A stretch of DNA of 48,127 nucleotides from Emiliania huxleyi CCMP1516 (Eukaryota > Haptophyta > Isochrysidales > Noelaerhabdaceae), in the NCBI RefSeq assembly GCF_000372725.1, contig NW_005200844.1, positions 120,019 through 168,145 on the forward strand, in the 5' to 3' direction. The translations under genes were made by a program, and so were the position numbers. Shown piece after piece: positions 16,708-27,359 of this stretch; positions within the stretch are counted from its first letter, which is position 1, and each line of letters begins with the position of its first letter. The notes under the pieces are model-generated. The model was not told the origin of the DNA, did not search any database, and worked only from the letters and a program-made list of their open reading frames with translations.

Positions 16708-19700
16708 CTACGCGACGCTCTTGTCGACGGGGAGAGTGTCCTTCTTTGGCTCCTCGGCCGACGCCGCCTTCTTCGTCATGCAGTAGCGCGTGGCCACAGC
16801 GGCAATGAGGGCGACTCCGAACAGGCCGCCCACGGCGGTCGCAGCGATCAAGACCGTGCTCTTGTCGTCGTCGTCGTCATCGCCCGGGCCGAGGACTGTG
16901 AGAGGCGGCGAGGGAGGCGGCGAGGGAGGTGGCAATGGAGGAGGCGGCGATGGCGGCGGCGGGGGGGGAGGAGGCGAAGGCGATACGTGCGGCGCCGGAG
17001 GCGGCGACACGGGCGGCACCAGAGGGGGCACGAGTGGACTGGCAGTCTTCTTGGCAGCCTTCTTGACATTGCGACTCTTGAGGGAGTCCGGCTCTCCACA
17101 GACCACGCCGTCCGTCCTCGCGCAGATCCACTCACTAGCGTGGGAGACGCGCGCGTAGACGCCCGGGAAGTCGGCGTCGGCGCAGCCGATGCCCCAGCTC
17201 ACGATGCCCGTGAGCACGTAGTTGCCGTCGGCGTCGATGCCGAAGAGGGGGCCACCCGAGTCGCCCTGGCACGCGTCCTCGCCGCCATTCACGGTGTCGC
17301 CGGCGCAGATCATCGTGTCGTCAATCTGGCCACTGTAGTCAACGTTGCAGTCCTCATTCTGGACCACCGGCACGTCGACCTCCATGGCCTCCGGCGAGGA
17401 CACGCCGCCGGAGGACATGGTGCCCCAGCCGGCGACGGTGAGCATGGCGAGGTGCTCCTGGAAGGGCGTGTCCATGCCCGGGCCGTCGAGCAAGTCGATG
17501 GGCGCATAGCCGGTCACAGGCGTGGCGAGCTTGAGCAGCGAGACGTCGTTGCTTTCTGAATTGGGAGAGCCGTAGTCCTCGTGGTTGAAGATCTCCGCCA
17601 CCTCGTGCAAGGAGACACACGGGTCGGTGTTCACGTCGGCGACGACGTGCATGCCGACGGCCACGCGGCCGACGGTGCCTTGCGTGCAGTGCGCGGCGGT
17701 GAGCACCCAATCGGGCGCGATGAGCGTGCCGCCGCAGTAGTGTTTGCCGATAAAGGAGCCCGGGCCGTCGAGCGAGACGAGCCAGGTGTACCTGTCAGCA
17801 GACGGCGGCGGGTAGCGAGCGGAGCGCGGCGTTGGCGCGGGAGGGCGGGGCGGGCATGTACTTGCGCGCGGGGTTGACGGGAGCGCCGCCGACGATCTTG
17901 GGGACGTCGACGACGGCCTTGGATGCGACCGCCGAGGTGGCGAAGCAGTAGCCCGGCAGCGGCGGCTGCGGCGGCTGGGACGGCGGCTGCGGAGAGGACG
18001 GAGGCAGGGGTGCGAGGGTGAAGGTCGCGCTGCCGGAGGATCCGGAGTCGAGCGTGAACGTATTGCCCGCACCCTCCCACTGGTCGCCGTTCCAGCCGTC
18101 GCCGTACGAGTCGTTCATGTCGAGCGTGCACTCGCCGGGCGGCGCGGACAGGGTGCCGGAGTAGGGGGCCCCTCCACTGCCGATCAACGCGCCGCTGCAC
18201 ATCAGGGTCCACGACACCTCGGACGGGTAGCTGCCGCCAGCCACGGTGACCTGGAACTCGATTGAGAGGGCCGCCGGAGAGGCGGACGGCGGCGGCGGCG
18301 ATGGCGACGCGGACGATGGCGGCGGCGCCGGAGAGGCGGAGGGCGGCGGCAGCGACGCAGACGGCGGCGGCGATGGCGACGCGGATGGCGGCGGCGGAGG
18401 GGCGGCGGCCTCGCTCTCCGTGCCTGACCAGATCAGATCGCGGTCGTGGCCGCAGCCTGACCCGCGTGCGCAATTCCCCTGCAGCTCCGCCCGAGTACAC
18501 AGGCGTGCGCCCGCGTCCTCGCAGATGGTCGAGGCCTGCGCAAAGTTCTTGTTGTGGTGGCACTTGCCTCCCATCTCATCGTCGTCGGACTCGCTCCACA
18601 CGGAGCACCCAGCTTTCTTCTTCCAGCCGTCGATTCGCGAGTCGGAGCAACACCGCACCTCGTGCTTCTCGGAAGGAGCCGCCCACCGGTCGCTCTCGTC
18701 GCACCGGCCAGTCCTGCCACACGCCACGTAACGTGGCGAGCCCGCAGGCGGCGCAGGTGGCGGCAACGGCGGCGGCGGCGGCAGGGGTGCGAGGGTGAAG
18801 GTCGCGCTGCCGGAGGATCCGGAGTCGAGCGTGAACGTATTGCCCGCACCCTCCCACTGGTCGCCGTTCCAGCCGTCGCCGTACGAGTCGTTCATGTCGA
18901 GCGTGCACTCGCCGGGCGGCGCGGACAGGGTGCCGGAGTAGGGGGCCCCTCCACTGCCGATCAACGCGCCGCTGCACATCAGGGTCCACGACACCTCGGA
19001 CGGGTAGCTGCCGCCAGCCACGGTGACCTGGAACTCGATTGAGAGGGCCGCCGGAGAGGCGGAGGGCGGCGGCGGCGATGGCGACGCGGACGGTGGCGGC
19101 GGCGCCGGAGAGGCGGAGGGCGGCGGCGGCGACGCAGACGGCGGCGGCGATGGCGACGCGGATGGCGGCGGCGGAGGGGCGGAGGGCGGTGGCGGCGATG
19201 GCGACGCGGACGGGGGCGGCGCCGGAGAGGCGGAGGGCGGCGGCGACGGCATCGAGGACGGCGGCGCCGATGGTGAGGACCCATTCTCCAACTCCCAGCA
19301 GATCTGCGGCATATGGGATGGGGCTTGATAAGTGCGACGGTTGGGGGTGGGGGTTGGGGGGGCGGGGAGTGGGTGCACGCGCGCCTTCCAGCCTTTGGCG
19401 GTGACCGAGAAGTCAGACACCCATTGCACGGCGCCGGCGGGCTCCCCGTTCGGCGGGCCGGAAGTGCCGCAGTACTTCACGCCGTTGACTTCAAGGTAGT
19501 CGTATTGGCAGCTTGTTTCGTCCTCCACTTCAAAAGCCTCGACAGTATTTGCCGGCGGCAAGCAAGTGATGGTGCAGCCCTTGTCGTTCGGGTAGTCGCC
19601 CGGAAAGCCGGGCGAAGTGACACACGAATGCGTGCCGTTCTTGGTGAGTGAGCATGGGCCGCTGTCGACGCTGACCGAGCAAGGTGCCAACGGCGGCGGC

Positions 19701-21858
19701 GGCGGCGGCGAGGCGGAGGGCGCGAGGGTGAACGTCGCGCTGCCGGTGGATCCGGAGTCGAGCGTGAACGTATAGCCCGCACCCTCCCACTGGTCGCCGT
19801 TCCAGCCGTCGCCGTACGAGTCGTTCATGTCGAGCGTGCACTCGCCGGGCGGCGCGGACAGGGTGCCGGAGTAGGGGGCCCCTCCACTGCCGATCAACGC
19901 GCCGCTGCACGTCAGGGACCACGAAACCTCGTACTGCCAGCTGCCGCCAGCCACGGTGACCTGGAACTCGATTGAGAGGGCCGCCGGAGAGGCGGAGGGC
20001 GGCGGCGGCGATGGCGACGCGGACGATGGCGGCGGCGCCGGAGAGGCGGAGGGCGGCGGCGGCGACGCAGACGGCGGCGGCGATGGCGACGCGGATGGCG
20101 GCGGCGGAGAGGCGGAGGGCGGCGGCGGCGATGGCGACGCGGACGGCGGCGGCGGCGCCGGAGAGGCGGAGGGCGGCGGCAGCATCGGAGAGGCGGAGGG
20201 CGGCGGCGACGGCATCGAGGACGGCGGCGCCGATGGTGAGGACCCATTCTCCAACTCCCAGCAGATCTGCGGCATATGGGATGGGGCTTGATAAGTGCGA
20301 CGGTTGGGGGTGGGGGTTGGGGGGGCGGGGAGTGGGTGCACGCGCGCCTTCCAGCCTTTGGCGGTGACCGAGAAGTCAGACACCCATTGCACGGCGCCGG
20401 CGGGCTCCCCGTTCGGCGGGCCGGAAGTGCCGCAGTACTTCACGCCGTTGACTTCAAGGTAGTCGTATTGGCAGCTTGTTTCCTCCTCCACGTCAAAGGC
20501 CTCGACAGTATTTGCCGCCGGCAAGCACGTGATGGTGCAGCCCTTGTCGTTCGGGTAGTCGTTCGGGAAGCCGGGCGAGGTGACACACGAATGCGTGCCG
20601 TTCTTGGTGAGTGAGCATGGGCCGCTGTCGACGCTGACCGAGCAAGGTGCCAACGGCGGCAGCGGCGGCGACGGCGGCGGCGGCGGCGGCGACGGCTGCG
20701 ACGGCTGAAGTTGCGTGATTCGGTCGACGTAAGTGATGCCTTCTCCCCCTGCAGAGTTCGGGAGCTCGTTGACGACCGTGCACCCCCGCTCGTCGTCAGA
20801 CACGTAGTCTGTCACTCCGCGCACCTAAGTAAGTTGCAAGGTACTAGTAAAGCGCCCTTAGCAGCACGATGCGTATGAGCAGCGTTGCGTGCACCAAGAC
20901 GCCGATCATTGTTCCGCGTTCGTCAAAGACGCCGCTGCCCGAGTTGCCTGCGGGGTCGGAGTGGGGGGCTTGGGAGGGGGGGGGGGGGGGGGAGGAAACT
21001 AGGTGCACCGCGCAGCCGTGGGGCGCCTCCAAACGCGTCGGTCGAGGCTGTAAAGAACTCGTACCCGTTCGAACTCCCAGTGTCTGTGACCGCACCGCCG
21101 TCCTCCACTTTTGCCGGCAGCCCGTCGGGGAAGCCAATCATCAGCAGCTTCTGTCCGAACGTGGTCGGGACCTGCGATTTTTGGTAGATGGGGGGAGTGC
21201 GGCCGCCGACCACAGCCCGGTCCAGCTTGATGAGGGCGATGTCGGTGCCGCCGTCCGCAAAGTCGGTGGTGACGCTGGAGCAAAGGTACACGTCGTCGGT
21301 GGTGATCTCCGGGAAGGTGGGGTCGCCGTTCTTGTCGTACCCGGTGACGTAGTACTTGAAGACGTACGCTGCGTTGTCGCAGTCGAACTGGTCCTCCACG
21401 CAGTGGCCGGCCGTGATCACTCTGTCCTCGCCGACCCAAGTGGCCGAGCAGTAGGAGAGCCTCGGGTCGCGCAGGAATCGCTGATCGTCGCACATGCCCC
21501 GCGCCGGCCCGAGCCGGCCGAAGTCCGGGTAGTCGTCCAGCACGCGATACACGCCGTCCGAGTCGGGGCTGCCGAGGTCCGAGCGGATGACGTGCGCCAT
21601 GATTGCGTTCTCAAGGAGCGACTAAAGGGTGACGGTGGCGGAGACGAAGGGATGGGAGGCGAGGGCGGGAGGCGAGGGCGGAGAAGGAGGGTGGCGGCGG
21701 AGACGCGCCTTGGCCATTACGTCGGCAGCATCGTTGTCATTCAGCGCGTAATGGTCACGCCGATCATCACTTCCGTACACGACCCTTGGCCCTGGGGTGG
21801 GGCCCGCCACAGGTCCTCGTCCTGGGGCCGCAGCTCCGAGGACGACGAGAGCTAGCAT
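16708..21858 (-). CDS. Membrane-anchored double S1 serine protease with CUB domains
   Basis: Exons 21858-21709, 21621-21027, 20947-20895, 20824-17862 and 17791-16708 join in phase to 1614 codons. The long exon may also lose two 75-base introns (20341-20267, 19378-19304), giving about 1564 residues. Order: signal peptide (MLALVVLGAAAPGRG); a first S1 protease with VITAGHC (His 123), GTDIAL (Asp 177) and GGNSGSG (Ser 251); a CUB domain, a Pro-rich linker and a GDGWNGDQW module; a second CUB and second GDGWN module; a Cys-rich domain (HEVRCCSDSRIDGWKKKAGC); a third GDGWN module; a second S1 protease starting at VPK-IVGG with LTAAHC, DVSLLKL and QGDSGGP; a Pro-rich stalk; a transmembrane helix (VLIAATAVGGLFGVALIAAV); a short Lys-rich tail. 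Asp six residues before each active Ser predicts trypsin-like specificity. Lys before IVGG suggests proteolytic activation, perhaps by the N-terminal unit. Confidence 0.8.
18002..20653. repeat. Internal duplications in the protease gene
   Basis: CUB plus linker plus GDGWN module is duplicated with a 963-base offset (for example the intron ends at 19378 and 20341). A third GDGWN module lies at about 18002-18270, with sisters at about 18780-19052 and 19716-19985. GGCGGCGGCGATGGCGACGC-type runs encode the PPPSASP linkers. Confidence 0.85.
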
Positions 21859-21996
21859 GTACAGTTTTGCTGGCGATCCACGTACACGCGCGTTCTGCTG
21901 GCGATTCGGATGATACCCGGGTAGTGGATGCTCGCTTTTTTCGGTACCCTTTAAGTGCGCTCCGGTGTAAGAGGCCGATGCAGGGCAGGTCCCCAA

Positions 21997-22195
21997 TCAC
22001 GCCCTGGTGTGAAACTCGTGCTCCACCGCGCCGCGCCCAAGCTTGCCCCGCAGCAAGTCGACAGGTCCAGGAGGACCTCCTTGTGCCGCGCGTCTGGTGG
22101 CCCGCCGCGCCGTCGTTCTGCGCCACGTCGCCGAGGGCGTCAAAGGGCAGATCGTGCTGGCTGTAGATGCCGTCCGCATAGCGGGTCAGCAAGCC
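21997..22195 (-). pseudogene. Possible exon remnant of an unknown protein
   Basis: After a tttag acceptor at about 22196, the minus strand reads LLTRYADGIYSQHDLPFDAL and GDVAQNDGAAGHQ. Coding-like text then moves to other frames (KEVLLDLS; LLRGKLGRGAVEHEFHTR), as expected for a frameshifted relic. The family is unknown and nothing links it to the protease gene just downstream. Confidence 0.25.
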
Positions 22196-22239
22196 CTAAA
22201 ACGGCGGGAGGGGTAGGGCTAAATCGATAGAGCTAGAGG

Positions 22240-22495
22240 GCTCAACCACCCCTCCACCCCTCCACCCTCCACCCCTCCACCCTCCCGGAGCGAGAGGGGT
22301 CCGTCCTCGAGCCCTCCCACTTCCACCCCTCCGACCGGAGGGCTCGCCAGCCCACAGGGCTGGAGGGGTCCCCGTCGGATCGGCGTCGGGAGGGCTCCAC
22401 AGGGTCCCATAGGGCTAGCGCGCTGGGAGGGTGGAGCGGTCCACCGGGGAGAGGGGTCAGGAGGGCTGGGCGAGGCGGGAGGGGTGGTGGGGTCC
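22240..22495. repeat. CCTCCACCC/GGGAGGG low-complexity block
   Basis: Irregular 8-9-base pyrimidine-rich repeats, similar in style to the large array at 27360-27960. No gene is seen. Confidence 0.7.
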
Positions 22496-22680
22496 AGGAG
22501 GGCTCGCGCCCCCCCGAGCTCGGGTGGTAGGCAAGAGGGCTCGGTCGCCGGGTGGGCTCGGAGGGACGGTCGGACAAAGAGAGGATCTTCGTGGCGGGAG
22601 GGCTCGAGAGGGGTCGTAAGGGCCTCCGGGAGGGTTCGCAAAAAAAGAATGGCGCGGCGCTTCCGAGTGCCCGCCATGAG
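22496..22680 (+). repeat. 185-bp dispersed repeat, copy 1
   Basis: Nearly identical (two or three differences) to 26403-26587, in the same orientation, and includes an AAAAAAA tract. This copy sits just upstream of the RCC1 gene. No coding function can be supported. Confidence 0.9.
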
Positions 22681-22893
22681 GGTGGCGGGGCAAGGGCCAG
22701 GCTTCCCCTCGCGACTCCACGTCTAACGTCAGGAGCCGCCACGGCATTCAATCAAGTGTAAGGCCCAGTGCGCGTGGGTGAGCGGGGTGTGTCAGTGTGC
22801 GTGCGTGCGTGCGTGCGTGTGTGTTGTGGAGTTCTTTTCGCTTCTAAAATTCTTTTGGCACGATGTCCACCCGCCCGCCGTCTTTTCCTCGCG

Positions 22894-24318
22894 ATGTCCA
22901 CCCCGCCGCGCCGCCGCTCGCGCCGCCTCGCCTCCGCCTCAGCCGCCGCTCCCTCTCCAAGCACGCCGCCGCCCACCCGCCTCCTCGACCTCCCCACGGA
23001 GCTCCTCGTGCGCGCCATCTCTCGCTGCGACCCCGCCGACATCGCTCGCGTCGCGGCCGTCTCGCTGCTCTTCCACGCCTCGCTTGCGCTGGAGGGCATC
23101 CGCTTGTGGGCGCAGGAGCGCGACTTCGAGCTGCCGGCGCAGCCAGAGGGCGAGAGCTGCGCCGTGCGGTGGCTGTGCTATTCGGCGCTGCTGCGCAAGG
23201 CCAACCCGCCGGCGAGGGCGGCAGCAGGCCAACGGCACAGCGTCTTCATCGACGGCGAGGGGCGGCTCTCGTCGTGCGGCAAGACGCTCTTCTATCCAGG
23301 ACTACTCGGCCACGGCGAGGGCGTGTCGCGGCTCAACACGCCGACCCGCCTCCCGTCGACGCTGGGTGGCGAGCGCGCAGTGAACGTGTCGGCTGGAGGA
23401 TACCACAACCTCGCCCTCACCGGCAGCGGCGCCGTCTGGAACTGGGGCTATGGAGGCTGGGGCCAGCTGGGCCACGGCGACACGCAGCGCCAGTGCGAGC
23501 CGAAGAAGATCGAGGCCTTGGCGGGCAAGAGCGTCATTGCCGCGGTGGCTGGAGGTTCTTACAGCCTTGCCCTCACCGCTGACAGCGCCGTCTGGAGTTG
23601 GGGCGCAGGACACCAAGGCCGGTTGGGCCACGGCGATCAGCAGAACCAGCTGCTGCCCAAGAAGGTCGAGGCCTTTGCTGGCCAGCGCGTCAACGCTGTG
23701 TCGGCGGGAACCGGCCACGGCCTCGCCATCACCGCCGACGGCAACGTCTGGAGCTGGGGCGATGGAAGCTATGGCAAGCTGGGCCACGGCGACACGCAGA
23801 ACCAACTGCTGCCCAAGAAGGTCGAGACTTTTGCTGGCCAGCGCGTCAGCGCCGTGTCGGCTGGAGGGTCGCACAGCCTCGCCCTCGCCGCCGACGGCGG
23901 CGTCTGGAGCTGGGGCTGGGCGGTCGAAGGCAGGTTGGGCCACGGCGACGCGCAGAACCAGCTGCTGCCCAAGAAGGTCGAGGCCTTGACTGGCCAGCAC
24001 GTCGTCGCTGTGTCGGCCAATGAGTACCACAGTCTCGCCCTCACCGCCGACGGTGCCGTCTGGAGCTGGGGCCGTGGAGTCGACGGCAAGCTGGGCCACG
24101 GCGACGAGCAGAGCCAGCTGCTGCCCAAGAAGGTCGAGGCCTTCACTGGCCAGCGCGCTGTGGCCGTATCGGCTGGGTGGCAGCATAGCCTCGCCATCAC
24201 CGCCGATGGCGCTGTCTTTACCTGGGGCAAGGGTGAATACGCCTGCCTAGGCCACGGAGAGGACCAGTCGGACCAGCTGCTACCCAAGAAGGTCGAGGTG
24301 TGGGCGCCGGGGCAGTGA
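22894..24318 (+). CDS. F-box protein with RCC1-type repeats
   Basis: A single exon of 474 residues from the ATG at 22894. Upstream in-frame codons are low-complexity (GT-rich) and probably 5' UTR. After a basic, Ala/Ser-rich N-terminus, residues 30-70 form an F-box (LLDLPTELLVRAISRCDPAD). From about residue 110, seven RCC1-like blades follow, each with a HSLALTADGAVWSWG core and a GKLGHGD turn, spaced by QNQLLPKKVEAFAGQRV. By family knowledge the F-box would bind Skp1 in an SCF ubiquitin ligase and the propeller would recruit a substrate or act like a guanine-exchange domain; the substrate cannot be read from sequence. The blades are unusually alike at the DNA level, which points to recent amplification. 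Confidence 0.88.
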   Translation: MSTPPRRRSRRLASASAAAPSPSTPPPTRLLDLPTELLVRAISRCDPADIARVAAVSLLFHASLALEGIRLWAQERDFELPAQPEGESCAVRWLCYSALLRKANPPARAAAGQRHSVFIDGEGRLSSCGKTLFYPGLLGHGEGVSRLNTPTRLPSTLGGERAVNVSAGGYHNLALTGSGAVWNWGYGGWGQLGHGDTQRQCEPKKIEALAGKSVIAAVAGGSYSLALTADSAVWSWGAGHQGRLGHGDQQNQLLPKKVEAFAGQRVNAVSAGTGHGLAITADGNVWSWGDGSYGKLGHGDTQNQLLPKKVETFAGQRVSAVSAGGSHSLALAADGGVWSWGWAVEGRLGHGDAQNQLLPKKVEALTGQHVVAVSANEYHSLALTADGAVWSWGRGVDGKLGHGDEQSQLLPKKVEAFTGQRAVAVSAGWQHSLAITADGAVFTWGKGEYACLGHGEDQSDQLLPKKVEVWAPGQ

Positions 24319-24433
24319 TGAGAAGAAGTAGGGTGCAAGGCTCTGTGTTTCCGCGTCGGCCACGTGCCTATTCGCCACCTGCGAACGTATCCGAGAATGG
24401 AGAGAGGCGAATCCGGGACGGAAGATGAGATTT

Positions 24434-24652
24434 GTGCATTGTGGCTGTGATGTGGGGCTCGAGGCCTTGGCTGGCCAGCGCGTCGTCGCCGTGTCCGCTG
24501 GGTTCCGCCACAGCCTCGCCCTCGCCGCCGACGGCGCTGTCTTTACCTGGGGCCACGGCTTCCACGGCTGCCTAGGCCATGGAGAGGACCTGTCGAACCA
24601 GCTGCTGCCCAAGAAGGTCGAGGCGCGCGACGCCAGCGGTGGAGAGCCGTGA
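24434..24652 (+). pseudogene. Detached RCC1 repeat downstream of the RCC1 gene
   Basis: An open frame after the gene's stop codon reads GLEALAGQRVVAVSAGFRHS, then LALAADGAVFTWGHGFHGCL and NQLLPKKVEARDASGGEP before a stop. It is one and a half further blades, most like the last blades of the gene at 22894-24318. It could be an alternative last exon, but no upstream start or clear acceptor fits well, so a leftover tandem duplication is more likely. Confidence 0.6.
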
Positions 24653-25160
24653 ATCTCCGGTCCGGTCTACGTCTTGTACAGTACGTGAGTCGCGTCTCGA
24701 AGGAGAGTCTCTCGAATCTCGTGAAGTATCGGCGAGGCGTGTCGCGGGCGTCCGACGCGGTGATTCTTTTGAAAGAAACGAAATAAGCCAGCCGCCCTGA
24801 CACCTGAGAGCTCGAGGCCTCGCCCCCCTCGTCCCTCGAGCGCCGACTGCCCCCTGTGTTTCGCCTTCCTAACTAAGTAACTAACTGGCACGAAGAATTT
24901 TACAACCCCCAAGTGCTCCAAAACTCTAAAAAGGGCTATTCTCGTCCAATCTGTCGCTTCACACCTTTTGCCCCCCCGCTGCTGCTGCCATCTGCCCCGG
25001 CTTGCGCGACAAGGCGGCGCATCGTGTGTGTGTGTTGAGAAGTGTACCTCACCTTACCTGACCCCAGGTCTTCACCATCGTCAACTCGGACGAGGAGCAG
25101 TCCCAGTACCAGAACCTCTCATCGACGGCGCGTGGGTGTGAAACCTGGTTTGTGGAGCTC
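24653..25160. other. No supported gene
   Basis: Mixed-composition spacer with a short taactaagtaactaac motif at about 24870. No domain was found on either strand. Confidence 0.5.
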
Positions 25161-25163
25161 CCG

Positions 25164-25262
25164 CAACTGTCCTGACAGTCCTGACAGAGTCCTGACAGAG
25201 TCCTGACAGAGTCCTGACAGAGTCCTGACAGAGTCCTGACAGAGTCCTGACAGAGTCCTGGC
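25164..25262. repeat. 11-bp minisatellite (AGTCCTGACAG), block 1
   Basis: About nine head-to-tail copies of agtcctgacag. Related blocks lie at 25432-25506 and 26122-26243. Confidence 0.95.
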
Positions 25263-25431
25263 GGGGTCCTGACGGCTCACGGTCTTCACAGTGCTCACAA
25301 GTGCCTCCGAAGAGACTTCCACCTTCCTTCACTGCAACCCTCCTTCCCCCCCCCCCCCCCAGCAGTGAATGATAGACGCCCAGCCCCCCTTTCGACCGTG
25401 CGCGCCCTCTGCGGAATCGTCCTGATGGGGC

Positions 25432-25506
25432 AGTCCTGACGCAAACTTGAGAGTCCTGACAAGCAAACTTGAGAGTCCTGACAGAAACTTGAGAGTCCTT
25501 ACAGAA
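25432..25506. repeat. AGTCCTGAC repeat interspersed with AACTTGAG, block 2
   Basis: The same agtcctgac core as block 1, but alternating with aacttgag, giving a longer compound unit. Confidence 0.85.
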
Positions 25507-25706
25507 CTTAGAGTCCATACAGACAAAAGAAATCACCGTGGGTCTCGCGCCACTCGGCTCGACCATGAAAAGCGCACAAGCAAGAGAGGCGCGGCCATGG
25601 TGCAGGCAACGTTACAGCCGGCAACGTGCATAGGCAGCAAAGCTCGGCCACGACGTCCATGGCCCGCGCGCCCCCGATTTGCCACCGGCTGACTGACTGC
25701 TGACCG

Positions 25707-25780
25707 AGGCAGCGCCCACGGCAGCGCCCACGGCAGCGCCCACAGCAGCACCCACGGCAGCACCCACGGCAGCGCACACG
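25707..25780. repeat. 12-bp repeat (GGCAGCGCCCAC), six copies
   Basis: Imperfect 12-base units (ggcagcgcccac / agcagcacccac). The minus strand is open (AVGAAVGAAVG), but this is repeat translation, not a supported gene. Confidence 0.85.
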
Positions 25781-26121
25781 GCTTGGCTGGCCATGTCAGC
25801 CGCGCAGGGACCCTCCCGCGGGTCCAACCCGAAGCGCTCGACCGCTCGACAGCGCAAGTCGGCTGACGGAGCGAGCCGCATAGCCCTCCAGTGCTCACCG
25901 CAGGATCAGGCCTGACCGGCCCACGCTCACGGCCTGGCCTGCCTGTGGACCAGCAAACTCGTTGGCTGTACGCGAGGAAAGAGCTGCGTGGCTGGGTCGA
26001 TACCGTCCCCGTGCGCCCTTTCCCTCAGTGGAGGGCCGTCCCTGCCCTCGGGAGTAACTCGACTGTACACCCCTCCCTACTCTCTAGCTAAGGGCTCTAT
26101 TCACAGCGGGGGGACAGTGGT

Positions 26122-26243
26122 TGTCCTGGCGGAGTCCTGACGGAGTCCTGACAGAGTCCTGACGGAGTCCTGACAGAGTCCTGACAGAGTCCTGACAGAG
26201 TCCTGACGGAGTCCTGACAGAGTCCTGACAGAGTCCTGACGGC
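26122..26243. repeat. 11-bp minisatellite (AGTCCTGACRG), block 3
   Basis: About eleven copies alternating between agtcctgacag and agtcctgacgg, in the same orientation as block 1 about 1 kb upstream. Confidence 0.95.
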
Positions 26244-26402
26244 CTATTTTGGAGTTTTTCAACTTTGAGGTATTGTAACTATGTGAAGGCACTATGAATG
26301 CATCAGTTCTTTGGGAGAGTGCAATCCATTTAGTTATTACCTCCAACTCAAAAAAAGTCTGGTGGCAAAAACGGGCAATGGGGTCCCTTATGGTGGCCTC
26401 TA

Positions 26403-26587
26403 AGGAGGGCTCGCCCCCCCCCGAGCTCGGGTGGTAGGCAAGAGGGCTCGGTCGCCGGGTGGGCTCGGAGGGACGGTCGGACAAAGAGAGGATCTTCGTG
26501 GCGGGAGGGCTCGAGAGGGGTCGTAAGGGCCTCCGGGAGGGTTCGCAAAAAAAGAATGGCGCGGCGCTTCCGAGTGCCCGCCACGAG
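26403..26587 (+). repeat. 185-bp dispersed repeat, copy 2
   Basis: Direct copy of 22496-22680. It is followed here by GGTTAGAGGGGT-type low-complexity sequence. Confidence 0.9.
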
Positions 26588-26659
26588 AGGGTTAGAGGGG
26601 TCGGAGGGGTTTAGAGGGCTGGAGGGCTGCAGGCCTGCTGCCCGCCCATGGACGCGGGT

Positions 26660-27359
26660 CAACGGCGACGGCGCACGTGATCGAGGGACCGGCGACGGCG
26701 AATGAGCTGGTCTCTGCGCCGCACGACTTCACCCACGTTCGCGACTGTGGCCATCCAACAGTCTGCCGGCGCGGCGGGCGCATTCGAATGCGCCGGCCGC
26801 GCCGGCAGACTGCCAGTGCTATCCGGGCGGGCCTGCTGCGGCAGGGCGCTGCAACGCCGCCGCCTCGCCGCCACAGCAGCGCCGCCCCCGCATGGCTGCC
26901 GCCAGCAATGTCGCCGCCAGCCGCCGCCCCCAGCCGCCGCCGCCAGCTGCCGCCAGCACTGCAGCGACAGCTCTCTCTGCTGCCCAGGCGCCGCCGCGGC
27001 CACGAGTGTCACCGCCACGAGTGCCGCCGCCGTCAGCGTCGCCATGGCCGCTGCCGCCGCCAGGCGGGCGAGCGAGGAGCTCCATATGAGTGTGTGTGTC
27101 TGGGGAGGCTGTGTGGCGCTTCCGTTTTAGCGGAGAAACCCCAGGTATTTCGACCAAACGCGCTTCGTGTTTGCCTTGAGGAGCGCAGCGACGAGTCCGT
27201 AAGGAGCGGCCCCAGCTTGCTGGGTGCGGCGCCGCCGCGCGCCGTATCGAGAGACTCTGTCGGGGCAGGTTAAAATAGCGCCCGCAGGATCCTCCCGCCC
27301 GGGCCGTCCGCGCACAGACCACGGAAACGCCACTTCCGTATGCCTGCAGGGTATCTTTA
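26660..27359. other. No supported gene; GCC-rich
   Basis: Runs of CCGCCGCCAGC-like triplets give long open frames on several strands with Ala/Pro/Arg-only composition. Nothing recognisable. Confidence 0.5.

Noticed and set aside
20869..21855. Plus-strand open frame of 328 codons
   Set aside because: It is antisense to the first protease unit; the minus strand has the catalytic motifs and phase-consistent introns.
25164..26243. CRISPR-like array
   Set aside because: The AGTCCTGACAG units are head to tail without unique spacers, and the host is eukaryotic; it is a minisatellite.
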